The notes below the pieces were generated by a model that saw nothing but the letters and a program-made list of their open reading frames with translations, was not told where the DNA came from and ran no database searches. A DNA stretch of 64,000 nt from NCBI RefSeq assembly GCF_019890725.1, contig NZ_JAINZZ010000014.1:62001-126000 (forward strand). Direction: 5' to 3'. The position numbers and the translations under genes are program-made. Source of the stretch: Actinacidiphila acidipaludis (lineage in GTDB: Bacteria > Actinomycetota > Actinomycetes > Streptomycetales > Streptomycetaceae). This document shows positions 51,012-59,400 of this stretch, piece by piece. Numbering within the stretch: the stretch's first letter is position 1; every line of letters starts with the position of its first letter.

Positions 51012-52127
51012 ATGGAGGAACACCTGACCGTGGGACGCGTTGCCGAGCTGGCCGGCGTGAGCGTGCGCACGCTGCACCACTACGACGAGATCGCCCTCGT
51101 ACGGCCGTCCGCGCGGACCGCGGGCGGCTACCGGGCCTACTCGGCGGGTGACGTGGAGCGCCTGCGGGAGGTACTCGCCTACCGGCGGCTGGGCTTCGGC
51201 CTGCGCGAGATCGCGGATCTGGTCGACGACCCGGCCACCGACGCGGTCGCGCACCTGCACCGGCTGCGCGGCCTCCTGCAGGAACAGCGCGACCGCGCTG
51301 CCGCCATGGTGACGGCCATCGACAGGGAACTGGAGGCACGGGCGATGGGGATGAGGACACCGCCGGAGGACCAACTGAAGGTGTTCGGAGCGCAGTTGTA
51401 CGAAGCCATCGGGTCCGCCTACCCGGCGACGCGACGCACGGAGCCCAGGATCGCCGCGAGGGTCTGGGACGCGCTCGGCGACGCGCGGACGGTGCTCAAC
51501 GTCGGCGCCGGGACCGGCTCCTACGAACCCCCGGACCGCGACGTCACGGCGGTCGAACCGTCGGCGGTGATGCGGGCGCAGCGTCCGGCGGGCGCGGCGC
51601 CGTGCGTGGCCGCCACCGCGGAGCAGCTGCCGTTCGAGGACGGGTCGTTCGACGCCGCGATGGCCTTCAGCACCCTCCATCACTGGCACGACCCGATCGC
51701 CGGGCTGCGCGAGATGCGACGCGTGGCGCGCCGCGTGGTGGTGTTCACGCACGACGCCAGTGACACCGGCTGGCGTCACCGGTTCTGGCTCTCCCGCGAC
51801 TACCTGCCCGAAGTCGCCCGGCTCGTCGCCGGACGGCCCTCGGTGGAGGAGGCGGCCCGCGCGATCGGGGCCCGCATCGAGCCGGTGCTCATCCCCTGGG
51901 ACTGCGCCGACGGCTTCTTCGAGGCGTACTGGCGCAGGCCCGGGGCGTACCTGGAGGAGCACGTGCGCCGCGCGGTGTCGGTGTGGACCCGAGTCGGTCC
52001 GGAGGCCGAACAGCGGGCGGTCGGCAGGCTCCGCGACGACCTGTCCTCGGGCCGGTGGGCCGAACGCAACCGCGAACTCGTCGACCTCGACGCGGCGGAG
52101 CTCGGCCTGCGCCTCCTCGTCGCCTGA
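51012..52127 (+). CDS. MerR-family regulator fused to a SAM methyltransferase
   Basis: A 371-residue fusion. Residues 5-75 are a MerR winged helix (LTVGRVAELAGVSVRTLHHYDEIALVRPS, GGYRAYSAGDVERL), followed by the dimer helix to about 115. Residues about 135-371 form a class I methyltransferase: VLNVGAGTGSY near 160-171 is the SAM loop, then AVEPS, ATAEQLPFEDGSFDAAMAF and LREMRRVARRVVVFTHD. MerR proteins usually carry a small-molecule domain here; an enzyme suggests the regulator senses or modifies the same compound. No ribosome site is seen upstream of the ATG, consistent with a leaderless transcript. Confidence 0.9.
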   Translation: MEEHLTVGRVAELAGVSVRTLHHYDEIALVRPSARTAGGYRAYSAGDVERLREVLAYRRLGFGLREIADLVDDPATDAVAHLHRLRGLLQEQRDRAAAMVTAIDRELEARAMGMRTPPEDQLKVFGAQLYEAIGSAYPATRRTEPRIAARVWDALGDARTVLNVGAGTGSYEPPDRDVTAVEPSAVMRAQRPAGAAPCVAATAEQLPFEDGSFDAAMAFSTLHHWHDPIAGLREMRRVARRVVVFTHDASDTGWRHRFWLSRDYLPEVARLVAGRPSVEEAARAIGARIEPVLIPWDCADGFFEAYWRRPGAYLEEHVRRAVSVWTRVGPEAEQRAVGRLRDDLSSGRWAERNRELVDLDAAELGLRLLVA

Positions 52128-52172
52128 CCGGACTCGCCGGCCGGGTGATGTGCCGCGACCGGCGCCTCGGGC

Positions 52173-53168
52173 CTACGGGTGCCGGTCCGGTTCGGGGGCC
52201 GTCGCGGCGTCCCGCAAGCCGTCCTCGGCGTGGCGGATGGCCGCCGGGTGGCCGAACAGGCCGGGCAGTCCGCCGGTGTGCAGGAACACCGTGGCGCGGC
52301 CGGGGAGGACGGTCCCGTCCGCGACCGCCGCGGCCAGCCCGGCGAGGGCCCGTCCCGTGTAGACCGGGTCCAGCACCAGTCCCTCGGTCCGGGCGGCGAG
52401 GGTCAGGGCGTCGGCGATCGGCGGGGTGAGGACCCCGTAGTCGCCCGGCTGGTCGCGGATCAGCAGTTCGCCGGGCGTGACGGCGCGCTCGCCTGCCCCG
52501 GTCGCCATCGCGGCCACCGCGGCGGCGGGTTCGGCCATGGCCCGGGTGTCGACGCCGAGCACACGCTCCGGTCCCAGGGCGGCGACGAGCCCGGCCATGG
52601 TGCCGCCGGAGCCCAGCGCGACCACGACGGTGGCCAGGTCCGGCAGTTGGGCGAGCAGTTCACGCCCGCACTCCGCGTAGCCCTGGGCGCCAAGGGCGTT
52701 GGAGCCGCCGAAGGGGATGAGGGCCGGACGCCGGCCGTCCCCGGCCAGCCGCTCCACCGTCCGGGCCGCCACCTCGGCCAGCCCGTCGGCGTCGACGTCG
52801 CCCGCCCAGACGATCCTGGCGCCGAACAGGCCGTCCAGCGCCAGGTTCCCGGACGCGGACCCGCCCGGAGCGCCGGGGAACACGAGCACCGCCGTCAGAC
52901 CCAGCCGGGCCGCGGCCGCCGCCGTCAGCCGCGCGTGGTTGCTCTGGGGGGCGCCGGTGGTCACCAGGGTGTCGGCGCCGTCGGTGAGGGCGGCGCCGAC
53001 CGTCCACTCCAGCTTGCGGACCTTGTTCCCGCCGCCGCCGAGCCCGGTGAGGTCGTCCCGCTTCACCCACAGGTCCGCGCTGCCCAGGCCGAGCGCGGCC
53101 GCGAGGCGCGGCGCCGGTTCGAGCGGCGTCGGCCATGTCCCCAGCTGTACCCGGCCGTTGGTGCTCAT
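52173..53168 (-). CDS. PLP-dependent D-cysteine desulfhydrase / ACC deaminase family
   Basis: A 331-residue fold-type II PLP enzyme. K49 in GGGGNKVRKLEW is the cofactor lysine; TTGAPQSNHAR holds the nucleophile-type Ser; LGSGGTMAGL binds phosphate and FLHTGGLPGLFG lies near the active site. The family contains D-cysteine desulfhydrase and 1-aminocyclopropane-1-carboxylate deaminase. Leu in TGGLPGLFG departs from the Glu/Leu pair of true ACC deaminases, so D-cysteine or a similar D-amino acid is more likely; this is inference. GAGGAG precedes the ATG. Its 3' end converges with the MerR-methyltransferase gene. Confidence 0.88.
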   Translation of the reverse strand: MSTNGRVQLGTWPTPLEPAPRLAAALGLGSADLWVKRDDLTGLGGGGNKVRKLEWTVGAALTDGADTLVTTGAPQSNHARLTAAAAARLGLTAVLVFPGAPGGSASGNLALDGLFGARIVWAGDVDADGLAEVAARTVERLAGDGRRPALIPFGGSNALGAQGYAECGRELLAQLPDLATVVVALGSGGTMAGLVAALGPERVLGVDTRAMAEPAAAVAAMATGAGERAVTPGELLIRDQPGDYGVLTPPIADALTLAARTEGLVLDPVYTGRALAGLAAAVADGTVLPGRATVFLHTGGLPGLFGHPAAIRHAEDGLRDAATAPEPDRHP

Positions 53169-53386
53169 GGGGGTCTCCTCCTGAGAGATCTGGGGCCCGT
53201 CGGCGGGCGGCCCGCGCTCGGTGGTCGTGCGCCGAGGCTAACCGCTGAACGCGTCCCCGAGCACCCGCGCCCCCGTTCGATCCCCAGGTCAGACCCGTTC
53301 CGCCCGGCCTGACCGCACACGTCACCGGTACGGTACGGCCGGCGGACGGACGGACGGGCAGGCGAACACGCCCATCGGCGGCAGGG

Positions 53387-54250
53387 TCAGAGGGCGGGCG
53401 GACCCGCCTCGACACGGCGCAGGACCGGCTCGAGCCGGTGGAGGTCGGGACCGGTCTGGATCTGGCGCTCGTCCCACCAGGTGGCGCCCGCGTCGTGCAG
53501 CGGACCGATGACGTCCTTGGCCTTGGCCGCGTCAGCGGGCGTGGCACCGCCGAGGACGAACTCGAAATGCTGCTCGGCCCCGGCCGACCGGTGCTGCCGT
53601 ACGTAGCCGATGAGTTCGGTCACCTCCGCGACGTCGGGCACATGGCCGTGCTTGGCGGTCTCGAAGAGCGGCACCGCGCCGTCCCACCGCGCCGCGCGGC
53701 GCATCGGGCGGCGCCGCGGCCAGAAGCCGCCGACCCAGATCGGCGGGCCGGGCTGCTGCACGGTGGGCGGCAGCAGCGTCACGTCCCGCGCCTCGTAGTG
53801 CGCGCCGCGGTGGTCCACCGGCTCGCCGGACCAGTAGCGCCGCAGGAGTTCGAGCCCTTCGTCCAGGCGCTCGGCGAGGACGGGGGGTTCAGCGGTGTCG
53901 CCGAAGCTGCGGTACTCGTCCTCGACCGGACCGCCGAGGCCGGCGCCGAAGACCACCCGGCCGCCGCTGAGCTGGTCGAGAGTGGCCACCTGGCGGGCGA
54001 GTTGCTGCGGGAGGTACCGCGGGACCGGGGTCAGCAGGGTGCCGAGCCGGATGCGGGAGGTCGCCAGGGCGGCGGCCGTCAGCAGCATCCACGGGTCACC
54101 GAAGGGGCGGCCCTGGTGGTAGCGGTGCAGGATGTGGTCCCAGACGAAGAGCCCGTCCCAGCCGGCCCCCTCGGCGGCGGCCGCCACGGTCGCGACGTTG
54201 CTGGGGTCCGCGAAATCCCCGAAGTTCGGAATGTTGATGGAGAAGCGCAC
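53387..54250 (-). CDS. LLM class F420-dependent oxidoreductase
   Basis: A 287-residue luciferase-like monooxygenase-fold enzyme. Features: VRFSINIPNFGDFADPSNVATVAAAAEGAGWDGLFVWDH at the start, the LGTLLTPVPRYLPQQLARQVATLDQLSGGRVVFGAGLG stretch that binds the deazaflavin, and GGFWPRRRPMRRAARWDGAVPL. Substrate unknown. The GTG at 54250 starts exactly at the first strand; no ribosome site is visible, so it may be leaderless. The frame is open for 900 more bases upstream without protein-like features. Confidence 0.9.
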   Translation of the reverse strand: MRFSINIPNFGDFADPSNVATVAAAAEGAGWDGLFVWDHILHRYHQGRPFGDPWMLLTAAALATSRIRLGTLLTPVPRYLPQQLARQVATLDQLSGGRVVFGAGLGGPVEDEYRSFGDTAEPPVLAERLDEGLELLRRYWSGEPVDHRGAHYEARDVTLLPPTVQQPGPPIWVGGFWPRRRPMRRAARWDGAVPLFETAKHGHVPDVAEVTELIGYVRQHRSAGAEQHFEFVLGGATPADAAKAKDVIGPLHDAGATWWDERQIQTGPDLHRLEPVLRRVEAGPPAL

Positions 54251-54456
54251 CCGCGCATGGTGCGCACGCCGCCTCCGGCAAGGCAATCCGATTCCCCGGC
54301 CGCGCTCCGATCCGCGCCACGGCCCGCAGCCGCCGGCCGTCTCGTCATCCTGGCCGCGGCGTCGCACTTCCCGCGAGGCAGGGCGACGGTGCGCCGCCGA
54401 CGTGCGCACGGGCGCCGGCCCGGACAGACCCGCGTCCCGGCCGGGCCGCGGCCCCC

Positions 54457-54762
54457 TCAGGCGTTCTCCTCCGGGGCGAACCCCTCGACCACGACTCCGT
54501 TCCAGAAGGCCACGTAGTTCTTGATCTTGCGGGCCAGCGGGCTGGGGTGCCGGTAGTACCAGGCGGCGTCCACGTTGGTCTCGCCGTCCACGGTCACCGT
54601 GTAGTAGTGCGCCAGGCCCTTCCAGGGGCACACCGTCCTGGTCTGGCTCTCGGCGAAGTACTCGCGGTTCAGGGAGTCGGGCGGGAAGTAGTGGCGGCCC
54701 TCCACCACGATCGCGTCCTCGGCCTCGGCGAGCACGGTGCCGTTCCACACGGCGCGGATCAT
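54457..54762 (-). CDS. DUF427 domain protein
   Basis: A 101-residue protein covering the DUF427 fold from end to end: MIRAVWNGTVLAEAED, YFPPDSLNREYF, TVCPWKGLAHYY and YYRHPSPLARKIKNYVAFW. The WKG and CPWKG positions are invariant in the family; molecular function is unknown. Separate from its neighbours by 200 bases or more on both sides. Confidence 0.92.
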   Translation of the reverse strand: MIRAVWNGTVLAEAEDAIVVEGRHYFPPDSLNREYFAESQTRTVCPWKGLAHYYTVTVDGETNVDAAWYYRHPSPLARKIKNYVAFWNGVVVEGFAPEENA

Positions 54763-55215
54763 GGCCGTTCACCTCCGACCGGCGCGTACGGTTCCGTTCT
54801 CCCGGACAGATCCAGTGTCCTCCTCCCCGGCCCGCCGGGCGTCCGGGCCGCACTCGGCCGGCCACCGCCCAGGCCTCGGGCAGGCGGAACCCATCCCGGC
54901 ACCCGTCCACTCCCCCGCCGGCGACGGACACCCGCACCGGCCCCGGCGGCCGACCGCCCGAGCACCGGCACCGGCTTGCGCACCCGCACCCACACCCGCC
55001 CAGACGCCCGCCGGAACCAGCCTCCCGCACCCCACGCACCCCACTCGCACGAACCGCCCCACACCCGGCCCGCACGCCCCCGGCAAGGCCCCCGCGCGAC
55101 GGCCCCCGCCCCGGCAGGATCCGCCAATCCCCTTGACGCACCCGCATTTACGGCCCAAAATGGACCAACTTTTGACAACGTTGTCAGACCCGCCGAACCT
55201 ACAGGAGCCCTCACT
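54763..55215. other. Non-coding region with LacI-type operator
   Basis: 453 bases with no convincing gene; open frames give Pro/Arg/Thr-rich nonsense from C-rich DNA (54850-55130). The end of the region is AT-richer and holds the operator at 55173-55186 and the ribosome site AGGAG at 55203-55207. Confidence 0.5.
55173..55186. promoter_or_regulatory. LacI-type operator upstream of the pentapeptide gene
   Basis: Perfect palindrome TGACAACGTTGTCA, identical to the GH92 site at 49398-49411. It overlaps a -35-like TTGACA (55172-55177); GAACCT at 55195-55200 with a 17-base spacer could be the -10. The GTG start lies 29 bases downstream. Confidence 0.82.
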
Positions 55216-55713
55216 GTGCACGACGAACCCCCCACCTTGGCTGTCCCGGCCGTTTCCGCCAGCCATGTCCTCCCGGTCCCGGCGCGGGCCATGGCGGGCG
55301 TCGACCTGGAGGGGGCCGATCTGACCGGCTGCGATCTGAGCGGCGCCGACCTGGAGTCGGCGCATCTGGGAAGCGCGGACCTGACCGGTGCACGGCTCGT
55401 CGCGACGGTGCTGCGCGACGCCGACCTGTCCGGCGCGGACCTCACGCGGGCCCTGCTGCGCCAGGCCGATCTGCGCGGCGCGGACCTCTACGGTGCGAAC
55501 CTGTCCGGCGCCGACCTGCGCGGCGCACGCCTCGACGGCGCCCTGCTGGACGGCGCGGACCTGCACGGCGCGCTGCTCGACGGCGCCGGGCTGGACGGGA
55601 CGGACCTGCGCACGGCGCTGCGGCTGGACGAGCGCCAGCTGATGACGGCCCACCCGACGCCCCGCACCCTGCTGCCCACGCCCCAGGCCGGCGACCCCGC
55701 GCTGCGCGGCTGA
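55216..55713 (+). CDS. Pentapeptide-repeat protein
   Basis: A 165-residue protein with about 20 consecutive A(D/N)LXX-type five-residue units between residues 31 and 133 (LEGAD, LTGCD, LSGAD ...), which fold into a right-handed square beta-helix. Known members mimic DNA and protect gyrase, or serve as binding scaffolds; this one has no recognisable extra domain. There is no signal peptide. Start: GTG at 55216 with AGGAG 8 bases upstream. It shares its LacI-type operator with the GH92 gene about 5.8 kb away, an unexpected link to mannoside use. Converges with the DeoR gene, 14 bases apart. Confidence 0.88.
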   Translation: MHDEPPTLAVPAVSASHVLPVPARAMAGVDLEGADLTGCDLSGADLESAHLGSADLTGARLVATVLRDADLSGADLTRALLRQADLRGADLYGANLSGADLRGARLDGALLDGADLHGALLDGAGLDGTDLRTALRLDERQLMTAHPTPRTLLPTPQAGDPALRG

Positions 55714-55727
55714 CAAGCCGCCCCGGG

Positions 55728-56501
55728 TCAGCCGGCCTCGGCCGGCACCGTGCGGACCGTGACGCCCGCCGCGGTGAGCGCGTCCACTTCCTCGCGCGGG
55801 GCCCGCTCGTCGGTGACGACGGTGTGCAGCGCGCCGGCCGGCACGACGTGCGCGAGCGCCGTCCGGGAGAACTTCGCGGCGTCGGCGACCGCGATCACCC
55901 GGCGCGCGGAGGCGATGGCGGCCCGCTTCACCGCGGCCTCGGCGAGGTCGTAGGCGGTCAGGCCGTCGGCGGCGGTCAGGCCGCAGCAGCCGAGCACGGC
56001 GGTGTCGAAGCGGAGGGCGGCGAGGGCCGACTCGGTGAGCGGGCCGGTCAGGGCGAGTTCGCCGGGACGCGGTTCACCCCCGGGGATGATGAGCCGCAGC
56101 CGGGGCGCGCCGGTCAGCGCGTTGGCCGCGTGGAGGGACAGCGGCATGACGGTGAGCCGCCGCTGCTCCAGGGCGCGGGCGACCTCCAGGCAGGTGGTGC
56201 CGCTGTCGAGCACGACGGTCTCGCCGTCGGCCACGAGCGCCGCGACCTCCGCCGCGATCCGCTGTTTGGCCGCGCGGCCCTCGGTGACCCGGAGGGCGAA
56301 CGGCGGCTCCTCGCCGCGCAGCAGCAGGCTGCGCGCCCCGCCGCGGTAGCGCTCGAGGACGCCCTGCCCGGCCAGGATCTCCAGGTCGCGGCGGACCGTC
56401 ATCTCCGACGCGCCGGTCAGCGCGGCGAGTTCGGCGACGCCCAGCCGGCCTTCGGCGCGGACGGCCTCGACGATCTGCCGGTGTCGCTCGGTGCTTGCCA
56501 T
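55728..56501 (-). CDS. DeoR family transcriptional regulator
   Basis: A 257-residue repressor. The N-terminal HTH is RHRQIVEAVRAEGRLGVAELAALTGASEMTVRRDLEILAGQGVLERYRGGA; the C-terminal sugar-phosphate sensor has LDSGTTCLEVARAL, VLGCCGLTAADGLT, ADAAKFSRTALAHV, all as in the family. The start may be 56501 or 56510 (nine bases upstream); no clear ribosome site. Divergent from an MFS gene across about 80 bases that contain a perfect AT-rich inverted repeat, which is very probably its operator. The effector is likely a phosphorylated sugar. Confidence 0.93.
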   Translation of the reverse strand: MASTERHRQIVEAVRAEGRLGVAELAALTGASEMTVRRDLEILAGQGVLERYRGGARSLLLRGEEPPFALRVTEGRAAKQRIAAEVAALVADGETVVLDSGTTCLEVARALEQRRLTVMPLSLHAANALTGAPRLRLIIPGGEPRPGELALTGPLTESALAALRFDTAVLGCCGLTAADGLTAYDLAEAAVKRAAIASARRVIAVADAAKFSRTALAHVVPAGALHTVVTDERAPREEVDALTAAGVTVRTVPAEAG

Positions 56502-56548
56502 GACCGCCATTGAACACCACGAACAGGCTGCTTGAGCGATTCTGGCTC

Positions 56549-56573
56549 TAACAAACATGTCAAATGTTTGTTA
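56549..56573. promoter_or_regulatory. Perfect inverted repeat, probable DeoR operator
   Basis: TAACAAACAT, spacer GTCAA, ATGTTTGTTA: 10-bp perfect arms in an AT-rich island between the deoR and MFS genes. It ends 11 bases before the MFS ATG and overlaps a -10-like TATGTT (56572-56577), which would make the MFS mRNA nearly leaderless. Confidence 0.82.
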
Positions 56574-56584
56574 TGTTCGCGCCC

Positions 56585-57847
56585 ATGCAGCGAACCCTTC
56601 GCGCCGCCCGGGCGGCCACCTTCGCGTACTTCGCCCTGAACGGGTTCGTCCTCGGCATGTGGATCGTCCACATCCCGGCGGTCGAGCGGCGGGCGGGGAT
56701 CAGTCACGCCGTGCTGGGCTCCCTGCTGCTCCTGCTGGGCGCGGGGGCCTTCGCGGGCATGCAGCTCGCCGGCCCGCTCGCCGACCGGTTCGGGGCGCGC
56801 CGGGTGGTCCCGGTGAGTGCCGCGCTGTGCTCGGCGGCGGTCGTGCTGCCCGGGCTGGCGACCAGCGGCTGGGCGCTCGGGGCCGCGCTGTGCGTGCTCG
56901 GCTTCGGCAACGGCTGCCTGGACGTGAGCATGAACGCCCATGCCGTGCAGGTGGAGCGGGGGTACGCGCGGCCGGTGATGTCGACGTTCCACGCGGTGTT
57001 CTCCCTCGGCGGGGTGGCCGCGTCCCTGGTCGGCGCCCGGACCCTGAGCTGGGGCTGGAGCGCCGCGGTCACGCTCGGCGGCACAGCCGCGGTGTGCCTG
57101 GCCGCCTCGCTGCTGGCCGGACCCGCGCTGCTCCCCCGGGATGCGGACCGACCTGCCGAGCAGGCGCCGGCCGACGCCCTCGTGGTGTCCGCGGACGGAG
57201 GCGGGGACGGCGGCGGGGTCGGCGGCGGCCCCGCGCGGACGGGCCGCCGGACGCCGGGCCGGATCTGGGCGCTGGCCGCGATCTGCCTGATGGTGATGCT
57301 GAGCGAGGGCGTCGCGAACGACTGGAGTGTGCTGGCGACCCGCGACGTGCTGCACGCCCCCGCGGCCACCGCCGCGTTCGCCTACGGTTCCTTCGCCACG
57401 GCGATGACCGTCGGACGGCTGCTCACCGACCGGATCTCGGGGAGGTTCGGGCCGGTCGCCGTGGTGCGGTGGGGCGCGGGCACGGCGGCGGTGGGCATGA
57501 CGGCGGTCGTCTGCTCGCCGTGGATCCCGCTGGCGCTGGTCGGCTGGACGGTGTTCGGCATCGGCCTCTCCGGCTGCGTGCCGCAGCTCTTCAGCGCGGC
57601 CGGTCACGCGGACCGGGAGGCGGCCGGCGCCAACGTCTCCAAGGTCGCAGGCCTGGGCTACCTCGGCATGCTCGCCGGACCGGCGGCCATCGGCGCACTG
57701 ACCCGGGTCGTCCCGCTCAACGCGGCGTTCCTGCTGCCGCTGGCGTTCTGCGCCGTGGCCGCCGCGGCGGCGGGCATCCTGCGCGGTCCTGACGACACGG
57801 CGGCGGCCGGCGAGCCGGCGGTCACGGTGGACGCCGCCGCCTCGTAG
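56585..57847 (+). CDS. MFS transporter (YbjJ/fucose-permease-like)
   Basis: A 420-residue carrier with about 12 membrane helices and a Gly-rich loop in the middle (about 195-220). Family features: GMWIVHIPAVERRAGISHAVLG, LADRFGARRVVPVS loop, GNGCLDVSMNAHAVQVE and EGVANDWSVLATRDVLHAP. Substrate unknown; given the DeoR-family neighbour a sugar or sugar derivative is plausible. The ATG at 56585 was taken as start because the operator ends 11 bases before it; upstream ATGs would lie inside the operator. Confidence 0.92.
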   Translation: MQRTLRAARAATFAYFALNGFVLGMWIVHIPAVERRAGISHAVLGSLLLLLGAGAFAGMQLAGPLADRFGARRVVPVSAALCSAAVVLPGLATSGWALGAALCVLGFGNGCLDVSMNAHAVQVERGYARPVMSTFHAVFSLGGVAASLVGARTLSWGWSAAVTLGGTAAVCLAASLLAGPALLPRDADRPAEQAPADALVVSADGGGDGGGVGGGPARTGRRTPGRIWALAAICLMVMLSEGVANDWSVLATRDVLHAPAATAAFAYGSFATAMTVGRLLTDRISGRFGPVAVVRWGAGTAAVGMTAVVCSPWIPLALVGWTVFGIGLSGCVPQLFSAAGHADREAAGANVSKVAGLGYLGMLAGPAAIGALTRVVPLNAAFLLPLAFCAVAAAAAGILRGPDDTAAAGEPAVTVDAAAS

Positions 57848-57874
57848 GCGGCCCTGGACCCCGGGCCCACCGGG

Positions 57875-58096
57875 GGACACCCCTCGGGACGCTCGCGAGT
57901 GCACCCCACCGGCGAACGAGACCCGCCCGCCGCCCCGGCATCACACGCGGACACCCCTCGGGACGCTCGCGAGTGCACCCCACCGGCGAACGAGACCCGC
58001 CCGCCGCCCCGGCATCACACCCGGACACCCCTCCGGGCACTCGCGGGTGCACTCCACCGGCGAACGAGGCCCGTCCGCCGCCCCGCCTTCACGCGG
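57875..58096. repeat. Three tandem copies of a 74-bp repeat
   Basis: Units begin GGACACCCCT at 57875, 57949 and 58023. Units 1 and 2 differ at one base of 74; unit 3 is degenerate and runs into the last codons of the histidine kinase gene. Each contains CTCGCGAG (or CTCGCGGG in unit 3). 74 is not a multiple of three, so the array is not a coding repeat. It lies between the convergent MFS and kinase genes. Confidence 0.9.
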
Positions 58097-59399
58097 GGAC
58101 GAGCGCGGGCCGGCCCGGCAGCGGGAGCACCGCCCGCAGCCGGGCGCCGCCGTGGTCGTGCGGGACCACCGTGAGAGTGCCGCCGTGCTCGGTGGCGATG
58201 TCCCGGGCGATGGGCAGGCCGAGCCCGGCGCCGCCGGTATCGCGCGGGCGGGCGTGGTCGAGTCGGGTGAAGCGGTCGAAGACCGTGCGCCGGTGTTCGG
58301 GCGGGATGCCCGGGCCGTCGTCCGCGACCTCCAGGACGGCCTGCCGTCCGCCGCGGTCGTGGCCGGCCGCGAGGCTGACCGTCACGGAGGTGGCCGCGTG
58401 CCGGACGGCGTTGTCCACGAGGTTCGCCACCAGCCGGCGCAGGTGCTCGGGCGAGCCGTGCACGGTGACGTCGGGATCGAGGTGCAGGGCGACCGCGACG
58501 TCGGGCCGCGGGCGCGGCCGGGCCGCTTCCTCCGCGACGACCTGCGCCAGGTCCACCTCCCGTGCCCGCAGCGGTTCGTGGGCGTCGAGGCGGGCGAGCA
58601 GCAGCAGGTCGGAGGTCAGCGACTGGAGCCGCGCCACGTCGTCGAGCGCCTCGGCCGCCAGCGCCTTCTCGGCGGGCCCGGCGAGTTCCAGCCGGGTGCG
58701 CAGGACCGCCATCGGGCTGCGCAGTTCGTGCGCGGCGTCGGCGACGAACTGCCGGTGGGCGTCGACGGCGGTCCGCAGCCGGTCGAGGGTGGCGTTGACG
58801 GTGCGGGCCAGGGCGGCGATCTCGTCGCGGGTGTCCGGCTCCGGCACCCGTTCGTGCAGCCCGTGCGCGGTGATCTCGGCGACCTTCGCCCGGATCGCCG
58901 AGACCGGCCGCAGCACCCGGCCGACCGCGAGCCAGGTGAGCAGCGCGACCAGGGCCAGGAGCGCGGGCACACCGGGCACCAGCACGTCGGTGAGGGTGTT
59001 CATCGCGGCGCGGGCGGGCGCCAGCGAAGCGGTCCCCCGCACGGTCACCGCGCCCTGGCGGGTGGCCACCACCTGGGTGACGACGAGCTGCCCGTTCGCG
59101 CCCTCGGTGGTCACGACGGACTCCCCCGGATCCGGCCGGTCCTGCGTGCCGCCCTGGCCGCCGCCGCTCTCACCGGCGACGAGCGCGGGCGGCCCGGGCA
59201 GGCCGCTGCCGGGAGGCGGCGCGCCGCCCGCCGCCCGCAACTGCTCCGCGGCGCGGGCCTTCGCGTCCTGCAGCGCCGTCGCCTTGGTGGACGCGGCAAG
59301 GCTGGCGTCCAGGGCGGCGAACAGCGCGACGGACGCCAGGCAGAGGGCCACCGCCACGGCGGCGGTCGCGGTCAGCGTGGTGCGCAGGCGTACGCCCAT
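58089..59399 (-). CDS. Two-component sensor histidine kinase
   Basis: A 436-residue membrane kinase: first membrane helix about 9-32, an outer loop of about 110 residues rich in Gly/Pro, second helix about 140-160, a HAMP linker, H-box FVADAAHELRSPMAVL with H224, N-box NLVDNAVRHA, G1 VADDGPGIP and G2 GGAGLGLPIA. The ATG is separated by only one base from the stop of the response regulator gene, with GGAGG inside that gene, so the pair is coupled. Signal unknown. Confidence 0.95.
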   Translation of the reverse strand: MGVRLRTTLTATAAVAVALCLASVALFAALDASLAASTKATALQDAKARAAEQLRAAGGAPPPGSGLPGPPALVAGESGGGQGGTQDRPDPGESVVTTEGANGQLVVTQVVATRQGAVTVRGTASLAPARAAMNTLTDVLVPGVPALLALVALLTWLAVGRVLRPVSAIRAKVAEITAHGLHERVPEPDTRDEIAALARTVNATLDRLRTAVDAHRQFVADAAHELRSPMAVLRTRLELAGPAEKALAAEALDDVARLQSLTSDLLLLARLDAHEPLRAREVDLAQVVAEEAARPRPRPDVAVALHLDPDVTVHGSPEHLRRLVANLVDNAVRHAATSVTVSLAAGHDRGGRQAVLEVADDGPGIPPEHRRTVFDRFTRLDHARPRDTGGAGLGLPIARDIATEHGGTLTVVPHDHGGARLRAVLPLPGRPALVPA

Positions 59400-59400
59400 G

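Noticed and set aside
52173..53168. Firm call as ACC deaminase
   Set aside because: The family motifs fit both ACC deaminase and D-cysteine desulfhydrase; sequence alone does not settle it.
53387..55147. Extended start for the LLM oxidoreductase
   Set aside because: Upstream 300 codons are Arg/Gly-rich and would overlap the DUF427 gene; GTG at 54250 begins exactly at the first beta strand.
57875..58096. Possible CRISPR array
   Set aside because: The repeats abut without unique spacers and are 74 bp long; this is a tandem repeat.
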